A DNA stretch of 64,000 bases from Paulownia fortunei (lineage: Eukaryota; Streptophyta; Magnoliopsida; Lamiales; Paulowniaceae), in contig CM033115.1 in NCBI GenBank assembly GCA_019321725.1, positions 19,354,673 through 19,418,672 of the forward strand. The letters run 5' to 3'. Below are positions 22,922-36,873 of the stretch, piece by piece. How positions within the stretch are numbered: position 1 is the first letter of the stretch; every line of letters starts with the position of its first letter. The position numbers were made by a program, and so were the translations under genes. The notes under the pieces were generated by a model that worked only from the letters and a program-made list of their open reading frames with translations, searched no databases and was not told the origin of the DNA.

Positions 22922-25900
22922 ATGGCTTCTTTCCCTCAAAATCACTTTCAACATTTTCTTCAGCAGCCAGCCTCACAACCACAACAATCCAAGCCCTTCA
23001 GGTAACTCAGACCAAAACCTGAATAGTTATAACAAAAACACACACGAAAGAAAAAGAATTCATTTTTTTCTTTGGTTTTTGTATTTGTTAATCAAGATTC
23101 CTCTTTTAATTGATTTCATCATCAAGTTCTATATAGATTTTTTTTCCTTTTCCCGTTTCAGGGATATGTATAACAGCAACATGGAGGGCCAGATTTCACA
23201 GCAAGTGGCCTACTTCAACACCCCTAATCTTCTTGATCATCACCCCCCTTACATCCCTCCTTGTATTTTCTATAATCTTTGACTAATTTCTTTGTTTTGA
23301 TGGGGATTGTTCTTTTTTTCCTAATGTTCTTCTCTATTTTTCAGTTCAAGTGGCGGGGTTGGCACCGGGCCCGGCTCATGAAGAAAACGGGCTGGAGTCA
23401 CAGTGGAATTTCGGGCTCGAGTCCAAGAAAAAGAGGCCCGTAGAACAAGTTTTTCTGGAGAACAATCTTAACAATAACAACAGCAATAATAACTCTCAGA
23501 TGTCCTCTGTGGATTTGTTGCAGGCCAGATCAGTGTCTACCGGGCTGGGTCTTTCGTTGGATAATCCCCGATTGAATTCTTCGGGTGACTCAGCTTTGCT
23601 TGGGTTGGTGGGCGATGCTCTTGATCGGGAGTTGCAAAGGCAGGATGCTGAGATTGATAGATATATTAAACTTCAGGTGGGAAATAGGAGGGTCTTGAGT
23701 TGTTCTTGTTTTTTATTATAGAATTTTATTTTTTTGTTACAAGTTTGATTGAATGATTGATTATGTGTGATAGAGGAAATGTTGGGGTGTGATGATTAGT
23801 TCTTCTAATTTCGATTGTGTGCTCGTTGACTTAGAAAAGATACTTGCATAGCACAAACAATGGACATTTTAGTTTCAAAATTAACCCTAAAATTGTAGAA
23901 CGAACCTTTACTTGAAGGCAGTCTTTCTTTGTTTAACTATAAGTGGAAACTTTGAACGCTATACATAATCACAAGCAGTTTAGGCTTGAATTATGTTTGT
24001 TGTGCTTTAAATGGCAATTGGTATTTATAGATTGTCTCAAAATGATAATCTTTTGGATATTATTCAGAATTGAAAATTAATCTCCTTTTAAATGTTCATA
24101 CGCGAATATAGAGTCACAGTACTGGGAAATTTACCTCAAATTCTTTTTATCAGATGGAGTAACAAGTTATATTATTAGAGCTTTTGACAAGCTACAGCTG
24201 CTGTACATTGAGAACTCTGATGCGACTTAATGATGCATGCAAGATAATATACAATTAACTCTTGACAATGACCATTATGGAGTTCCATGCTGGATGTGTA
24301 TTTGCATTTTTCAGCATATCTATTGTGTTCAATTGTGTTCTTATATTGATTTGCTAGATTGTCATGGCGATGCAAGGAAGTCGGAATTTAAAGAATCTCA
24401 TTGATGTTTGTAGAATAGCTTAGACTCCCACCAGTGCTTAGTATACCTGTCTGCAACATGACCTGACACTTAACACATGACGTACATGTTCAAACCATTG
24501 AAAATGGACATGGCTCTTTGATACTATTCCCAAACACTCATATACACAGTCTCTTGGAAGCAGCAAGATGTGTCTCTGCTCATATCACTTTTAATTAATT
24601 TTCTTATGTTCTAGTGACCCATTTGTCCCATGATGATGGGAGAAGAGAGTGATTGCTCTAGAATCATTTGCTAAAGGACTCATTACCCAATTCCTTAAGC
24701 TTTTTGGTAGTTGACTTAGCCCAATAATGGTTGCTTGCGTGGGTCTTGGCTCTTGAGGCAAATATTGTGCCACAGGTTCACGGGTCTAGGCATAGCAGTT
24801 TTGCTTTGACTATTTTCTAATAAAATGAACATTATTAAAACATTTTTTGAGTAAAATTAGCTTTCTACTATTCTGAGTGCTGTTCCTTTTATACATGTTT
24901 CCCACTCTTAATCTACAACCTATAATCTTTCAATGAATCTAAGAATATCACAAGGATATCATTGCCATTAATTATGAACACCATCATTTCAATCTAAAAA
25001 TTAAGTGCCATTTAAGAAAAAAAACAGTTTCCTATCACATGTAATAATAAATTTCCTAACTCTACTGAAATAAGCTAGTGCAGAAAAATTCATGTATAGC
25101 ATCACTGAATTACTTACTAGAAACTTCACTATCCTATTCCAGGGTAATTCTCAGCCTAAAAAAAATGCAGTTTCTGTGTTACTGATTTGGTTTTCACTTA
25201 TTGGTTATATCCTGTGAACTAAAATTGACAATTCTCATGTCTGAAGCTTAGATCCATACTTGTAACGGACTCATGTCTAACTTTGAGCAACATAGGTGAT
25301 ACCTAGTTTTGCCTTTCATTTGTATCTAGTTATTTTCTTCGTTTTTTTCTGAATATTCTTATTTGCATATCTGAATGATCTTTTGTGATTAAAGTACATT
25401 CCATGTCATAAATAGCTTATCTTGTTTATTCTTTGATAGGGCGATCGTCTGCGACAAGCTATTTTGGAGAAGTTTCAGGCAACCCAACTCCAGACTCTCT
25501 CATATGTTGAAGAGAAGGTCCTGCAGAAACTGCAGGAGAAAGAGGCAGAGGTGGAAGACATCAACAAGAAGAATGTGGAGCTTGAGTTGCGAATGGAACA
25601 ACTTACTTTGGAGGCCAATGCTTGGCAACAACGGGCAAAATACAGCGAGAACATGATCAACACTCTCAAGCTTAATCTACAGCAGGTTTATGCGCAAAGC
25701 AGAGATAGTAAAGAAGGGTGTGGAGATAGTGAGGTTGATGATACAGCCTCCTGCTGCAATGGTCGTCCGGTTGACTTCCACCTGCTTTGCAAGGACAGCA
25801 ATGAAATGAAGGAGTTGATGACCTGTAAGGTTTGTAGAGTCAACGAAGTATGCATGCTTTTGTTACCTTGTAAACACCTGTGCTTGTGTAAAGATTGTGA

Positions 25901-25967
25901 AAGTAAGTTGAGTCTTTGTCCCTTGTGTCAGTCCTCCAAGTATATAGGCATGGAGGTTTATATGTAA
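22922..25967 (+). CDS. SBP1: SBP1/BOI-related RING-type E3 ubiquitin ligase
   Basis: Four exons, 22922-23001, 23162-23262, 23345-23676 and 25440-25967, all GT-AG and in phase, give 346 aa. The N-terminus MASFPQNHFQHFLQQ and the block RDMYNSNMEGQI match S-RNase-binding protein 1 of Petunia and Solanum and Arabidopsis At1g45976 (memory). Then come YIPPFQVAGLAPGP, a basic NLS-like SKKKRP (86-91), an Asn-rich stretch, SVDLLQARSVSTGLGLSLDN, and a coiled-coil region (about 175-245, ELQRQDAEIDRYIKLQ onward, ANAWQQRA). The C-terminal C3HC4 RING (about 300-334: CKVC, PCKHLCLCKDC, CPLC) ends IGMEVYM. RING proteins of this group ubiquitinate targets; BOI-type members restrain cell death and gibberellin responses, and SBP1 binds S-RNase in self-incompatible plants. 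Whether this copy has that role cannot be told. Intron 3 is 1.76 kb. The ATG lies in a good context (GCCATGG). Confidence 0.92.
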
Positions 25968-26118
25968 TGGGATGATGTGAATCTAACGTAACATTCATGT
26001 TACATGCAATTGACTGTCTTATCCTTGTAGACTTTGCTTCTTACCTTCTTAGGCTGGTTAACTGTTATGCAGTTTTCTGGCATCTTTCTACCTGTTGATC
26101 ATATGAATCATTTTTTAT

Positions 26119-26124
26119 AATAAA
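26119..26124 (+). terminator. possible poly(A) signal of the SBP1 gene
   Basis: AATAAA lies 152 bp after the stop codon. Plant polyadenylation signals are loose, so this is only a plausible site. Confidence 0.35.
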
Positions 26125-29100
26125 CAATACCTAAAAAGTTGCTTCAATAACTTCTTAATGTTTATCTTTCCATATTGACTTTTGACCAAGTTGACTTGTG
26201 GCTCTTTTAATCCGAATAATCTGATTAGCTGGAGGTTTGTGATTTACACTGCTTAAAGTGGAGAAAAGATTGGACTTTTATTCTGTATTTCGCAGTTTTA
26301 AAGTAGAATACCTTGTTGGACTGCTTTAGCATTTATGAAATTTCCGAGCATGGATTGGTTGCTGTTTTCCCACTTCTGTCAGCACAGTGTTTTTTTGTTT
26401 GGCATTTGATACAAGAAAGTTTTCAGCAAAATATTGATTGAGCATTATATGCTGTACGTAACTTACTAATCTGAATGAAAGATGAATACACGTACTATTT
26501 AAACACCAAGCTGTTATCTGTTGCAGTGTTATCAATTAGTTTCGCAAGGTATCAAAGTATGCCACTTAAGTCATTAGAAGATTTTCTGCACATTCCCTTC
26601 TGATTAATATTATTTATGTAGTTTTAGCTCTTTAATGTGTCTGCTTGGTGGGCTATGATTATTCTTATCTTGTGGATTTTCTAGCCTTTCTTTCTATTTT
26701 TTTTTTATTTTTCACTTATTGCCTGCTGCCACGGTGAACAATTCCTAATAATCTGATGTAACTTACATCCTCAGCTGAATGCTAGAGCTAAATGTGGTTT
26801 ATTAGTGCTTATAGAGCTTGTTCTGCTTCCAAGCGTATGTCATATAGTTTAATTAGTTACAAGTTTGAGCTGGTTGCTTTTGCATCTTGACGGAAGCTCG
26901 TTACTATTTAATTGACATGTGAAAGGATGTATTATTGTAGGTGACCTTGGTTTAAATGTGTAAGAAATTACTCAGACTGAGGCAGCATTCTAGGATATCA
27001 TATGCCTTCTCTCAGAAAAAGAATTTGAATCTGAATTGTGGACAGCATCATTAGATATGCAGATGATCTAAGCATGTAAAAGCTTGATCAAGTTTTCCTA
27101 GAATGTCTGTATAGTTTTGCCTTTGGAAGAAGCAAGAACAGTGGGATATAGTTAATAGGTTGTCAAGATGAATGAGGAGCGAGGAGTGTTTTTTTTTAAC
27201 CTTCCAGGAAGTGTCTCTGAAATGGTTGAGGTTGCGAAGAACCTTCCTATTAGTTCAGAATGCTCAAAGTGAGACACTCGTATGGCTCAGTTGAAGGCTT
27301 GAAATTTTTGTATTTCTGTTTTTGTTAACTCGTGAGCGAGCTTGTGTCCTCTTAGCTTTGTTCATTTTCATGTTACATTAGTAACTGAACATATATGGCT
27401 AAATTAGGACAGCTGGAATAAGTTTACGGACTTTAAAAGATCAATAAGCACTTGTGCCCTTAAACTATTGAATTACATGATTTATGATATATAGCTTACA
27501 AACTATGACAGCTTCTTTCTCTTAGTTGCCGTAATTTTGGCTGGAAACATAGAATATTTGATGGATTCTGAGATCAATCCTTTGCTTACTTGTATTTCTC
27601 CCTATAAGTACCTCTCTTGTTTAACATGCCTAGATTTAATTTCAGTCATACATGCCCTAGAAGTTTCAGAATGCTGGCTGTGGTGTTTAAATATCTTTTC
27701 TGGTGAATACATGATTGTGCTTATTTATGCAGCAATCAAGTTTGTGGTGCTCGTTGTAATCCAGGTACATGTCATCGCTGTTCAAGTGATGGCGGAGTTT
27801 AATATGCTTCTGTGGTAAGCTCACACTAGAATGGAATTAGTGATTCATAGTACATTTGAGAAAACACAGGATTTTAGTTCATATAGTTGCTGACGAAACC
27901 GGAGAAGTATGTGATTATGTTTTCAAGACTACTCAAAAGTGACGAGGCCAGAGGGAGCAAAGGGGCTGATTACCGATGCCTGTGCTAGCAGGTGGAAACC
28001 CATATTTTACTTCATTGGATGGTGTATTTCCGAAACTTGTTTCTGCTTCTAGTCACTATATTGATTTTTCCACGTTTTACTGGTGGTGGTCTAAGTATTT
28101 CCTCCATATATGCCTATTCCACTGGATATTGATGTTTTCTTTCCCGTAAAGTGATGGCTAAAAGGCTATGATTTACGGGCGCGAATACGAGGATATGTAG
28201 ATACAACACGATATGATACAGTGGACAATATTTTTTAAAAATCTCAACACATAATACGCTTATGATTCGATTGTCCAATAAATGTAAATAGTTTTCTAAG
28301 AACCCACTTTGGAGTTTGGCCACATTCTCAGTCAATATATATAAATAATCTCCTCACCTTCTCATCAACAATTACAAACATCATAATTTTTATAAATACG
28401 TTTGGATTGAATGATTTGACAGTGAATAATTCCAACTTGGTAATAAAAGCATTGGAGTCACTACTGTGAGTTTTGTCTGCCATTGTGGGCTTTTGAGTGT
28501 TGAAAAGGAAATATTTCTTGACGGACTATTTCGATCAATTTGGTTTTGTCAAAACCGATAACAGGACCAAAGCCCACTATGTGAAAATATTCGCTTCCTG
28601 TTGTTTGGCTCAACTTCTTGAACAATGGTCGGCCTGTAGCCTTTTTTCGAGAAAGTTCGATTCTCTTAAGCCACGTTGGGCCTGATTTCCGAAAGTAACC
28701 ATTTTTGAGAGCCACGCTTACTTTTGCCATTTAGTTGGAGAGAAAGAAAGCCCAATGCTGAAGTCCATACCAAATCTTTTTAACAAGTGGTTTTACGTGC
28801 ATGGCAATGTTATTTTTTGTGAATAATTGGCAAGGAATTGGAGGTATTATTCCAAGAATGTGAGGAAATGCTTCTTGTAAATTCCTCATAAACTCATTTT
28901 ATTATGAAATTATGAACTGGAATTTTGGTTCTGGCTTGTTATATTTTTTCAGTGAATAAAATTTCATCATTCATAAATACACATAAATGATTATTTAAAA
29001 AGTTTAAATTTATTAGTACATAAGTTTAGATTTCAATTTATGTATATAACATCACTCACAAAACATTGTATACACCATACACTCTAGTATATAAGGCAGG

Positions 29101-29670
29101 TGTACATGCTAATTATTCTTTAATAAAATCTGCAATTTAAAGATGTGGGGACGAATTTTCTACAAAACATTCTTGAATTTTCTTTTGTAGAATGGGCGAG
29201 TCCCTAGTTCCGAATCGAAAATTTGAGATCAAATGATCTTACATAGAACTGTTTTAGGTATCAAAATTTATTGGGTTTTCATCAATTCTAATTATAAGTC
29301 CATTTCTATTTAAAAACTTTTGCATTTTCACTAGCTTTTTGTTCTTTGTATAGGAGAGTTTAAAACACAAAAAGAAGAGGATTGGTAAAAATTAACACTG
29401 AATATGCACTTTCATTCTTCCATTCGGAAATCAGTTTGCTTTATGAGAGGAATAAATTAACTAAACAAGTATATATGAAATTCCAATTCTAGTGTTTTTC
29501 TTATAGTGTGTGTGTGTAAAATTGAGCAACTTGAAGGCTAATTTTTTAAAGTTCGAATTTTGTTATAAAACTATGCACTCTCATTTAAATTTAAATTTTA
29601 GGCTTTTATTATAGATGATTTTATATTTATTTTAGAACATAGAAATCAAATTGATGAAAGACAAAGCTTG

Positions 29671-29696
29671 AAAGCGGGTTGATTATTACCCGCTTT
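29671..29696. other. short perfect inverted repeat (hairpin)
   Basis: AAAGCGGGT at 29671-29679 and ACCCGCTTT at 29688-29696 form a 9-bp stem with an 8-nt loop. ATTATTA in and beside the loop pairs with TAATAAT just downstream, so two alternative stems overlap. Confidence 0.7.
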
Positions 29697-30242
29697 TAGT
29701 AATAATCTTTCTGGACTTGCTTCATTAACCTTTTAATATCCCATTATGAACAACACCAAATCTTAACCACAAGTAGGAACTGATCTGAGAATTAGATTCC
29801 AGGTCCACCTTGTTCGACATACAAGGACGAAGGGAAAGGGGCTTGGGAGGGTTAATGGCTCTCCCCCACAAGTTTATATAAGCCTTTATATTATATAAAT
29901 TTATTAAAATTTAAGATTTTGCTCTCTTTGAGAATGATAAAACTGCTTTTTTTTTGTTCATTGTCGTTAAAAAAAGTTCAGTTTCACCGCCAAAATTAAA
30001 ATTTCTAACTCCATCCATCCCAATCGGACGTGAATTGTTCAGACAACCTGGTGGAGCAAGTTTATACCAGGGATGGGAACTGCTCTGGACGAAAACAAGG
30101 TGCAAATTAAGAAAAGGACAGTTTTCTTTAAGTGGGGGATGTAGATTGATTCAAAACCCTTTTTTTTTTTTTTCTTTTAACCATGCCATAGAAAGTGATG
30201 ACAAAGAGGAAAGTGAATATGCTTGGCCATGATTATCACAAC

Positions 30243-30243
<1 letters not shown>

Positions 30244-30292
<49 letters not shown>
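30244..30292. repeat. compound microsatellite (AT)n(GT)n
   Basis: An interrupted AT tract to 30270 followed by GT to 30292. Confidence 0.95.
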
Positions 30293-31311
30293 CAATCGGT
30301 AGTAGTATTATTGATGATTATTCCCTCCTCCACTTCCACCTCCCACCGCATACCCCAGCCGATTTTCTTGTCCTGTCAATGCTTTTCCCACCTAAAGTTC
30401 TTACACCCAAAAACATTAGCATATGCATGTGGTGAAAAACCATCAATTAATTTCTCTACATGTTTGTTGCTTTGTAGTTTTATGTATATATTTTCAGCTC
30501 CATATCATCATGTTGATTTTGGTAATGGAAGTAGCATTATTAGCATAAAGTCTTAAAGCGAAAAAAAGACAGAAAAAGAGTCTTAGTTCTTTGGTAGCTC
30601 ATTGTTTTTAATCAATAGTGTCTTTATTTTACAAATACGACTTAAATTTAAATGGGGTGGTCATTCAGTAAAGTAAAAGATATGGGTTCGAAATCTTGAT
30701 AAAATCATTTTATAATATATTAACCATTCTCCAATTTTTTATTTTATTTTTCCTCAAAATGAATATGTGGTGTGTCTTGTCAAATGACCATAGATTTCCA
30801 TTCATTTTATACACAATACGTTTGCATGAGTAGTGAAAACAAAAGGATAAAATGCTAAAAAGCAAACATCTTTACAAAATAGCTAGGTTGTTCAATCATC
30901 ACACAAAATACAAAGCCTCCTTATTCCCTATAAAGCTGTTTTTTTTTTTCTTCTTTTCTTTATTTCTCCCTTGGTGTTTGTCAGTGGGGTATCTGCCCTT
31001 CTAAACTTCCACTTTGTATATCTTTTTCACCATTGGGATGTTGTACAGATGTGGGATTTTGTTCTGGAATCCAAATATGCATTCTATACTCTGCCAAAGT
31101 TACTTCACTTCAACAATCTATTGTAGGTCCATAAAGCGTAATTGTCAGCAGCAGTGAGGGCCTTACCCTAAAAGCCTGCCTCATTCTCCCCAATGAATTA
31201 ACCTTTCGAATTTTACACTAGGGAAAAAAGATGTGCCTGGATTTTGACTAAACAATAATTTCCAGCTCGACTGTATAACCTTCATATTTTTATTTTTATT
31301 TTTCACTTTCT

Positions 31312-31344
<33 letters not shown>
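31312..31344. repeat. compound microsatellite (CA)n(TA)n
   Basis: CA to about 31331, then TA to 31344. On the other strand this is (TA)n(TG)n. Confidence 0.95.
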
Positions 31345-32333
31345 CAATTATTTAAAAAAATAGTTAATAAACGTCGATCAATTATTAACAACTATTATGA
31401 CGTGCCTTCTAGAAAATAAGTGCAAATATCACGCGTAATTTTTCTAGAACAACTTTGCTTTGTGCTAAAAAAAATTTGAACTTTTCTTTTTACCTATTTT
31501 TTAGATGGAGTACATATTATAGATACAATATATAATATAAGAACACTGAATGATATATATTAAAATGAGACATCGGTCTTCCGGGGAGTCAAGCCATAAT
31601 TACAAGAAAATTTTGTATTTAATTGTTGATAAAGTTGTTAAAAATCCTGATTTGGCTCCTTAATTATCCCCCCACCTTAATGGCTGCCATCTTTATCTTT
31701 AGATATAGGAGGGCCAATATTTCTGTAGATGGAATAATGAAGCTCCCCCCATCTCCAGCTAAAGTCCAGCATATATTGACATTGCACCAACTTGCAACTT
31801 TAGTTAGCTATACAACTTGGAATTTCAGTTGTATAGAGCTAGACTAGTAGTTCCAAACATATATTTTTTTTTTTTTATTTTTTTTGCAGGAGGAATTAAT
31901 GTGATAACCGAAATTAATCATCGTACAACACACTACGTGGGAAAAGGGAAAAAAATTAATACATGCTCTGTGGAAATTCAATAAGAGAAATTGGTACATA
32001 AAAATTCGAGTAATTAGAAAAAGAAGCTTGATAATATTCTTAATCAAGGCTTTTTCCCCACTTCCAAATGTAGCCCTTGTAAGTTTGTTAAATTTGAAAT
32101 CAATTGTTGAAGTTCATGAAGGAATCATCGTAATGAGTATTAAATCTTTGACATAGAAAAATAGAATGAAAAAAAAAACAAAAAAACATTTCAACCAAAT
32201 CAAAAGGATATATTAGAGAACCATAGTTTATGGCACTATTATTAAATACCTTAAGAACTAGTACTATTTTAGTTTCTCATGCAAACTTACACTAAACAAT
32301 AGGAGAAGACGATGATAAAAGAATTTATGAACT

Positions 32334-32359
32334 ATAAATATATATATATATATATATTT
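32334..32359. repeat. (AT)n microsatellite
   Basis: An AT run with one interruption. Confidence 0.9.
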
Positions 32360-32566
32360 ATATATGTTAAATACGCAAGCATAAAAGTGAAGGGAGAAGA
32401 AGATATTTTATAAGAAACATTCTAGAAGTTCATGTCCTTGTCCATGCTCCTCCTTCATTCTCAACTAACTTCTCTACTTCCAATTAAACTTCTCATTCAC
32501 GAGGACTGTGGTGCTTATATTATCTCATTCATGCTAGCTATGTCCATATGAATCTATATATACATG

Positions 32567-32608
<42 letters not shown>
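32567..32608. repeat. compound microsatellite (TA)n(TG)n
   Basis: TA to about 32582, then TG to 32608. Confidence 0.95.
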
Positions 32609-32611
<3 letters not shown>

Positions 32612-35005
32612 GTATATGTATGCATGTAAGTAATCTGATTAGATAAAGCAAGATTTTGTGTTAATCAATTTTTTTTACAGGACTTTAGTTAATTGATGTC
32701 AAATATTGATCATAAATAAAGATATTACATTAAAAAGCTTGAAATACTTTTTTTTTAGTTTATAACTAAAAAAAATATAATTGATGTGTAGAATATCTAA
32801 ATTACTAGCCAACCCCTAAAATTTGCTAAAATATATAAATTACTTGTGATCGTAATTTTTTTTTGTATGAAGCACAACTTGATCCAAAATCAAAGTTGGG
32901 TTGACCCGACAGGTCTAGACATTAACATCGAAGTGATGGATGCGGTAATGAGATTAGAATACTTAAATTCTATTATATACGGCCTACGTGAATCAACTAC
33001 TATAAATATGATGTATTCATTTCATATACCAATTTGTTACGATCTCTTGATTTGTACTAATTTAAGTATAGAAAAATTATAATTGGAGTTACTCCAATAA
33101 GTTTAACATGTATTATTATTTTAAATGTTCTCGAGCTCAACTCGAGATCATTTCAATTGGAACTCAAGCATATTAATTTTTAACAAATCAATGATATATC
33201 ATAATGTAATTATACAAATATCTAAGATAATTGAAAAGATTACCTTTTTTTTGTTATTTGATAAAGAAAATACGATTTTGTATACTCCTACCTCCTACGT
33301 ACCAAGAACGAACTTAAACACAAATTTACGTGACACTTACTATACACGAAAATATCTAAAACATACTTCGCTAAATACAAAATTTTGATGGATAAATAAA
33401 GTTCTATGTGGACTGCGGACTGCCTTAATTTAGTTAACTTAATTAGTCTGTTCCTATTTTAATGAAAGGTGATAATTCGTACGTCCTTTAAAATCTTTAA
33501 TTTTTACGACCTAGTGAAAAATGTCAGTTCCTGTCACAAAATGGAATTAATTACTAATCACTTCTGTTTTCAGTCGGTGATTTGGAGGATTAAAGCCATG
33601 ATTTTTGCTGGTTTCTCTGTTTAGCCATTGAAAGATTAACAAAAAAAATTCTTAAGAATTTTAAATATATTCCCTCAAAGAGGCCTCCATATTTTGCAAT
33701 TTAATTTTTATAATTATGCGCTTAACAGTACTAAATACAATTACTTATTTATATCTGCAATTGAACAAATACTTTTAATTTTGATATTTAATTAAGCTAA
33801 ACAATAATTATTATTAAAAAAGAAGAGTAATGTCCTCCGGCCTTTCCGAGCAACCTCAATGTGGTGCAAATGATATAGCGATAATAGTGCCTTTTTCCCG
33901 GAAATCAATATATCAATACTTTATACCCCAATCAACGGCTCTTAAAATTGATGAAATCTCCAACATATGATGAGATCTTCATTACCCCTAATCCAAAAAA
34001 AAAAAAAAAAAAGCCCAAAAAAATAGGAAAAAAGGATTACACCTCCCGATCTTTGAATTATTGGTAGCTAGTGATGAGAAGGCAAAATAATAATGCTACT
34101 TTTAAGTATGCTTTGCAAGTAAAAATGGACGTGAGAGGTGGGTCTTCAATATTGCATGAAATGATGGTGAAGATGATCATGGAGGGACCCAAAAAATAAT
34201 TTTTCTTTTTCTTTTTCCTTTTTTCTTTTTTTTCTTTTTTAATTTTTTTTGGTAATGGAATCCCTTGGATTGGGGGAGAGAATTGAATTGAAGTTGCAGC
34301 AGCAGCCTTGAGAATGTGGGCTCCAATTCTAATTACAACTTTTCCTTTTCTTTTTCTTTTTCCTCTTCTCATAAGGTTTATCAGCCACAGTATAAAAAGA
34401 AGAGAAACAGAAGGAGAGAAAAGAAAGGTGATGTGCATGTGATCCAACAGCCTTTATGTTCCCCTATTATGTTGTAAAATCACAATTCTTGCACAACCCA
34501 CCCATTTCTATCTTGTCTTTTTCTCAGACACACAACATTTTGGTGACTAATCCACTTTTTTGTTTAATCATTTTAGGTCATACGTTAAATTTTGTTGTGG
34601 TGGTTCAATTGATATTTGTCTTGGACAAAGTCATGGGCTTGGCCCTATGGAAGATTGGCATGGTAAGGGTAAATTGGAAGTGACACTAGAGCATTTGAAA
34701 GGAAATTTGGGGAAAACAAGGAAAGACTTTTGAAATCTTAGTTAGTAGCAATTGTGAATTTAATTGGGGTGGAAATAAGAGCATGAAATATTATATATGT
34801 TGGAAAATATGTAAATTTGTAGAAAAAGTATCTAAAAGTAGGGATAGAGCCCCTTTGGAATGAGTCCATGCATGCAAATTTTGATATGCTTACAAGTTAA
34901 CACTTACCAAATATTGATTGTTTTTTCTTTAATATCATAAAAAAACCAAACAAACTTGAATTACATGGAGTTAAGTTCAAATTAACTCATAGTTGTTTGT
35001 AATAT

Positions 35006-35074
<69 letters not shown>

Positions 35075-35112
35075 AAAAAAGAAAAGAAAAAAAAAAAAAG
35101 AAGGAAGAAAGA
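35006..35112. repeat. (GT)n(GA)n with long purine tail
   Basis: GT to 35028, then GA to 35071, then an all-purine A/G tract to about 35112. The purine stretch of some 80 nt could form triplex (H-) DNA. Confidence 0.9.
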
Positions 35113-36340
35113 TAATGAAAGAAAGACTACTCTTGTTGTTCTCTCCTTTTAATGCATCTCTAAAGAGTGTTAAAATGGGCTTTCTTTAATTGATTAGAAA
35201 GAATGAGCCATGCAAGTCTAATACCTTTAACCTTTGGCATGGAAAACTCCTTTTGGAATTGGACCTATGGACATAGATAACATATGCTAGTGATCAATTT
35301 TCCAGCTTTTTTAGTGTTTTTCTTAAAGGAACTTTTGCATGGAGACTCTCTCTTTATTATTCTAATTTATTCCATTTCCTGTCTAATCACTATCCCAATA
35401 CTACTTTCTTTTCCTTTTTTCTTTGTTGGATTTTTATACCCAAAAGTACATAATTTATGGTAATTCGTATCCTAAAGGGTTGACAAAGCCACCTAATTGG
35501 ACACATTGAAAAACAAAAAAGACTTGTTAACGACTAGTCTTAATTCATGGCATGTAAATGGACAGATTCAAGTTTATGATCATAATTATGTTTTGAGTCT
35601 GCTCTAATTAATTAACAAGTTGGCTCTTAATTAGCAGAAATCATTTAAAAGTAATGTCATATTATATTACACAGAGATTGAGTATTAATGTAGTTAGATA
35701 TATACTTTGATCCTAAAAGAGTTTCAAATATTTTAATTAACAAACTAAAATTTTCATAGGGGGCACAAAAGTACTCACAAATTAAATATTTTTACATTCT
35801 TCAATTTGATAAATTCATTTGGACCATTTGGATTCTTTTTGGAGAGATTGAGAGGCAAGTGGAATTCTTTACAAGATTGAGGGGCAAAACACAATGTGAA
35901 AGAGTTTCTTTCATCCCTTTGGCAAAGGAAACCGTTTGTCATAGAATATTTTGTTCCTCTTTTTCGACATTATACTTTTTAATTTTGACTCGGTAATTAC
36001 CATAAAAGCATGAATTTATCATATGTTGTAAAAGTAATATATACAAAATTCTCTTAAGCAATAAAATATTATTAAAAAGAAAAGAAAAGAGAAGAGAAGG
36101 AAAAACTCAATGAAAGCAACATGAAAACACATAAATTACAATTGATGCATCAATTCAGGGACATTAATGCAACTTGGCTGGCCTGAAATACAACCAGATA
36201 TCTCTACTATTCTCTATTGTGTTCACCACTCGGAGGGACTCAGTCTCTATGAATGATGACAAAATAATCCTACCCTTTGTCCTCACCATTTATATCACTT
36301 CGCCTCTTCCTCGTGCCTTCCTCTAAACTTACTACTTATA

Positions 36341-36373
36341 CACCCCCCACCCCCACCCCCACCCCCACCCCTG
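36341..36373 (-). repeat. C5A tandem repeat; G-quadruplex motif on the minus strand
   Basis: Successive CCCCCA units. The minus strand has at least five runs of five or more G separated by single T, a strong G-quadruplex pattern. Confidence 0.85.
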
Positions 36374-36520
36374 GGTACCCCTCGTGACCCATTAATCCAA
36401 ATCTAGACCAAACCGTGCAACTTGCAGAGCCTTACAAGAAACCATCTTTGACCATCACTTACATTATTTTCATTGAATAAAGTTTAAATAAACAAAACAA
36501 GATTCTGAATTCCTTTGCGC

Positions 36521-36561
36521 GCACACACACACACACACACACACGGGTCCGTGTGTGTGTT
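36521..36561. repeat. (CA)n-GGGTCC-(GT)n inverted microsatellite
   Basis: A CA run meets its inverted counterpart: ACACACACACGG (36535-36546), two central bases, CCGTGTGTGTGT (36549-36560). This is a 12-bp perfect stem able to form a cruciform. Confidence 0.9.
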
Positions 36562-36828
36562 ATTTGGAGATTGAATGGGCGATGCCAATCTTGATTTGAG
36601 TTTTAAAATATTAGGGTAATATGGTATTAAAGTGTTGGGCTTCTCGCCCTGCAGATAGAGTCCAGAACAATGGGCAAAAGAGAGTGTGAGAAGAGACAGA
36701 CCAGAGAACCTTGTAGCTTGTCGCGTCTTCAATACTTTTATTCTTCCTCTCGTTTTTTACTACTAGTCGTTTAGTTAGGCACGGAAAGCGTGCCTTAGTT
36801 TATTACTATATATGTATCTTATACACAC

Positions 36829-36873
36829 ACAAACATGTGTGCGTGCGTGTGTGTGTGAGAGTGGGAGAGAGAG
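36829..36873. repeat. imperfect (AC)n/(TG)n plus (GA)n
   Basis: ACACACACAAACATGTGTGCGTGCGTGTGTGTG-type sequence followed by GAGAGTGGGAGAGAGAG. Confidence 0.8.

Larger units (their letters stand above)
26125..31300. other. gene-poor spacer downstream of SBP1
   Basis: 26125-28100 is less AT-rich than the rest of the gap and could hold a long 3' UTR or a non-coding transcript. Its short open frames resemble nothing known. 28461-28730 has an 89-codon minus-strand open frame, also unrecognised. 29671-29696 is a perfect GC-rich hairpin. The rest is AT-rich. Confidence 0.45.

Noticed and set aside
28461..28730. 89-codon minus-strand open frame as a gene
   Set aside because: It has an ATG and mixed composition but no recognisable motif, no neighbouring exons, and a similar-length open frame on the other strand.
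34058..34447. 129-codon minus-strand open frame as a membrane protein
   Set aside because: Mostly a translation of polypyrimidine/polypurine tracts (Lys- and Phe-rich), with no conserved motif.
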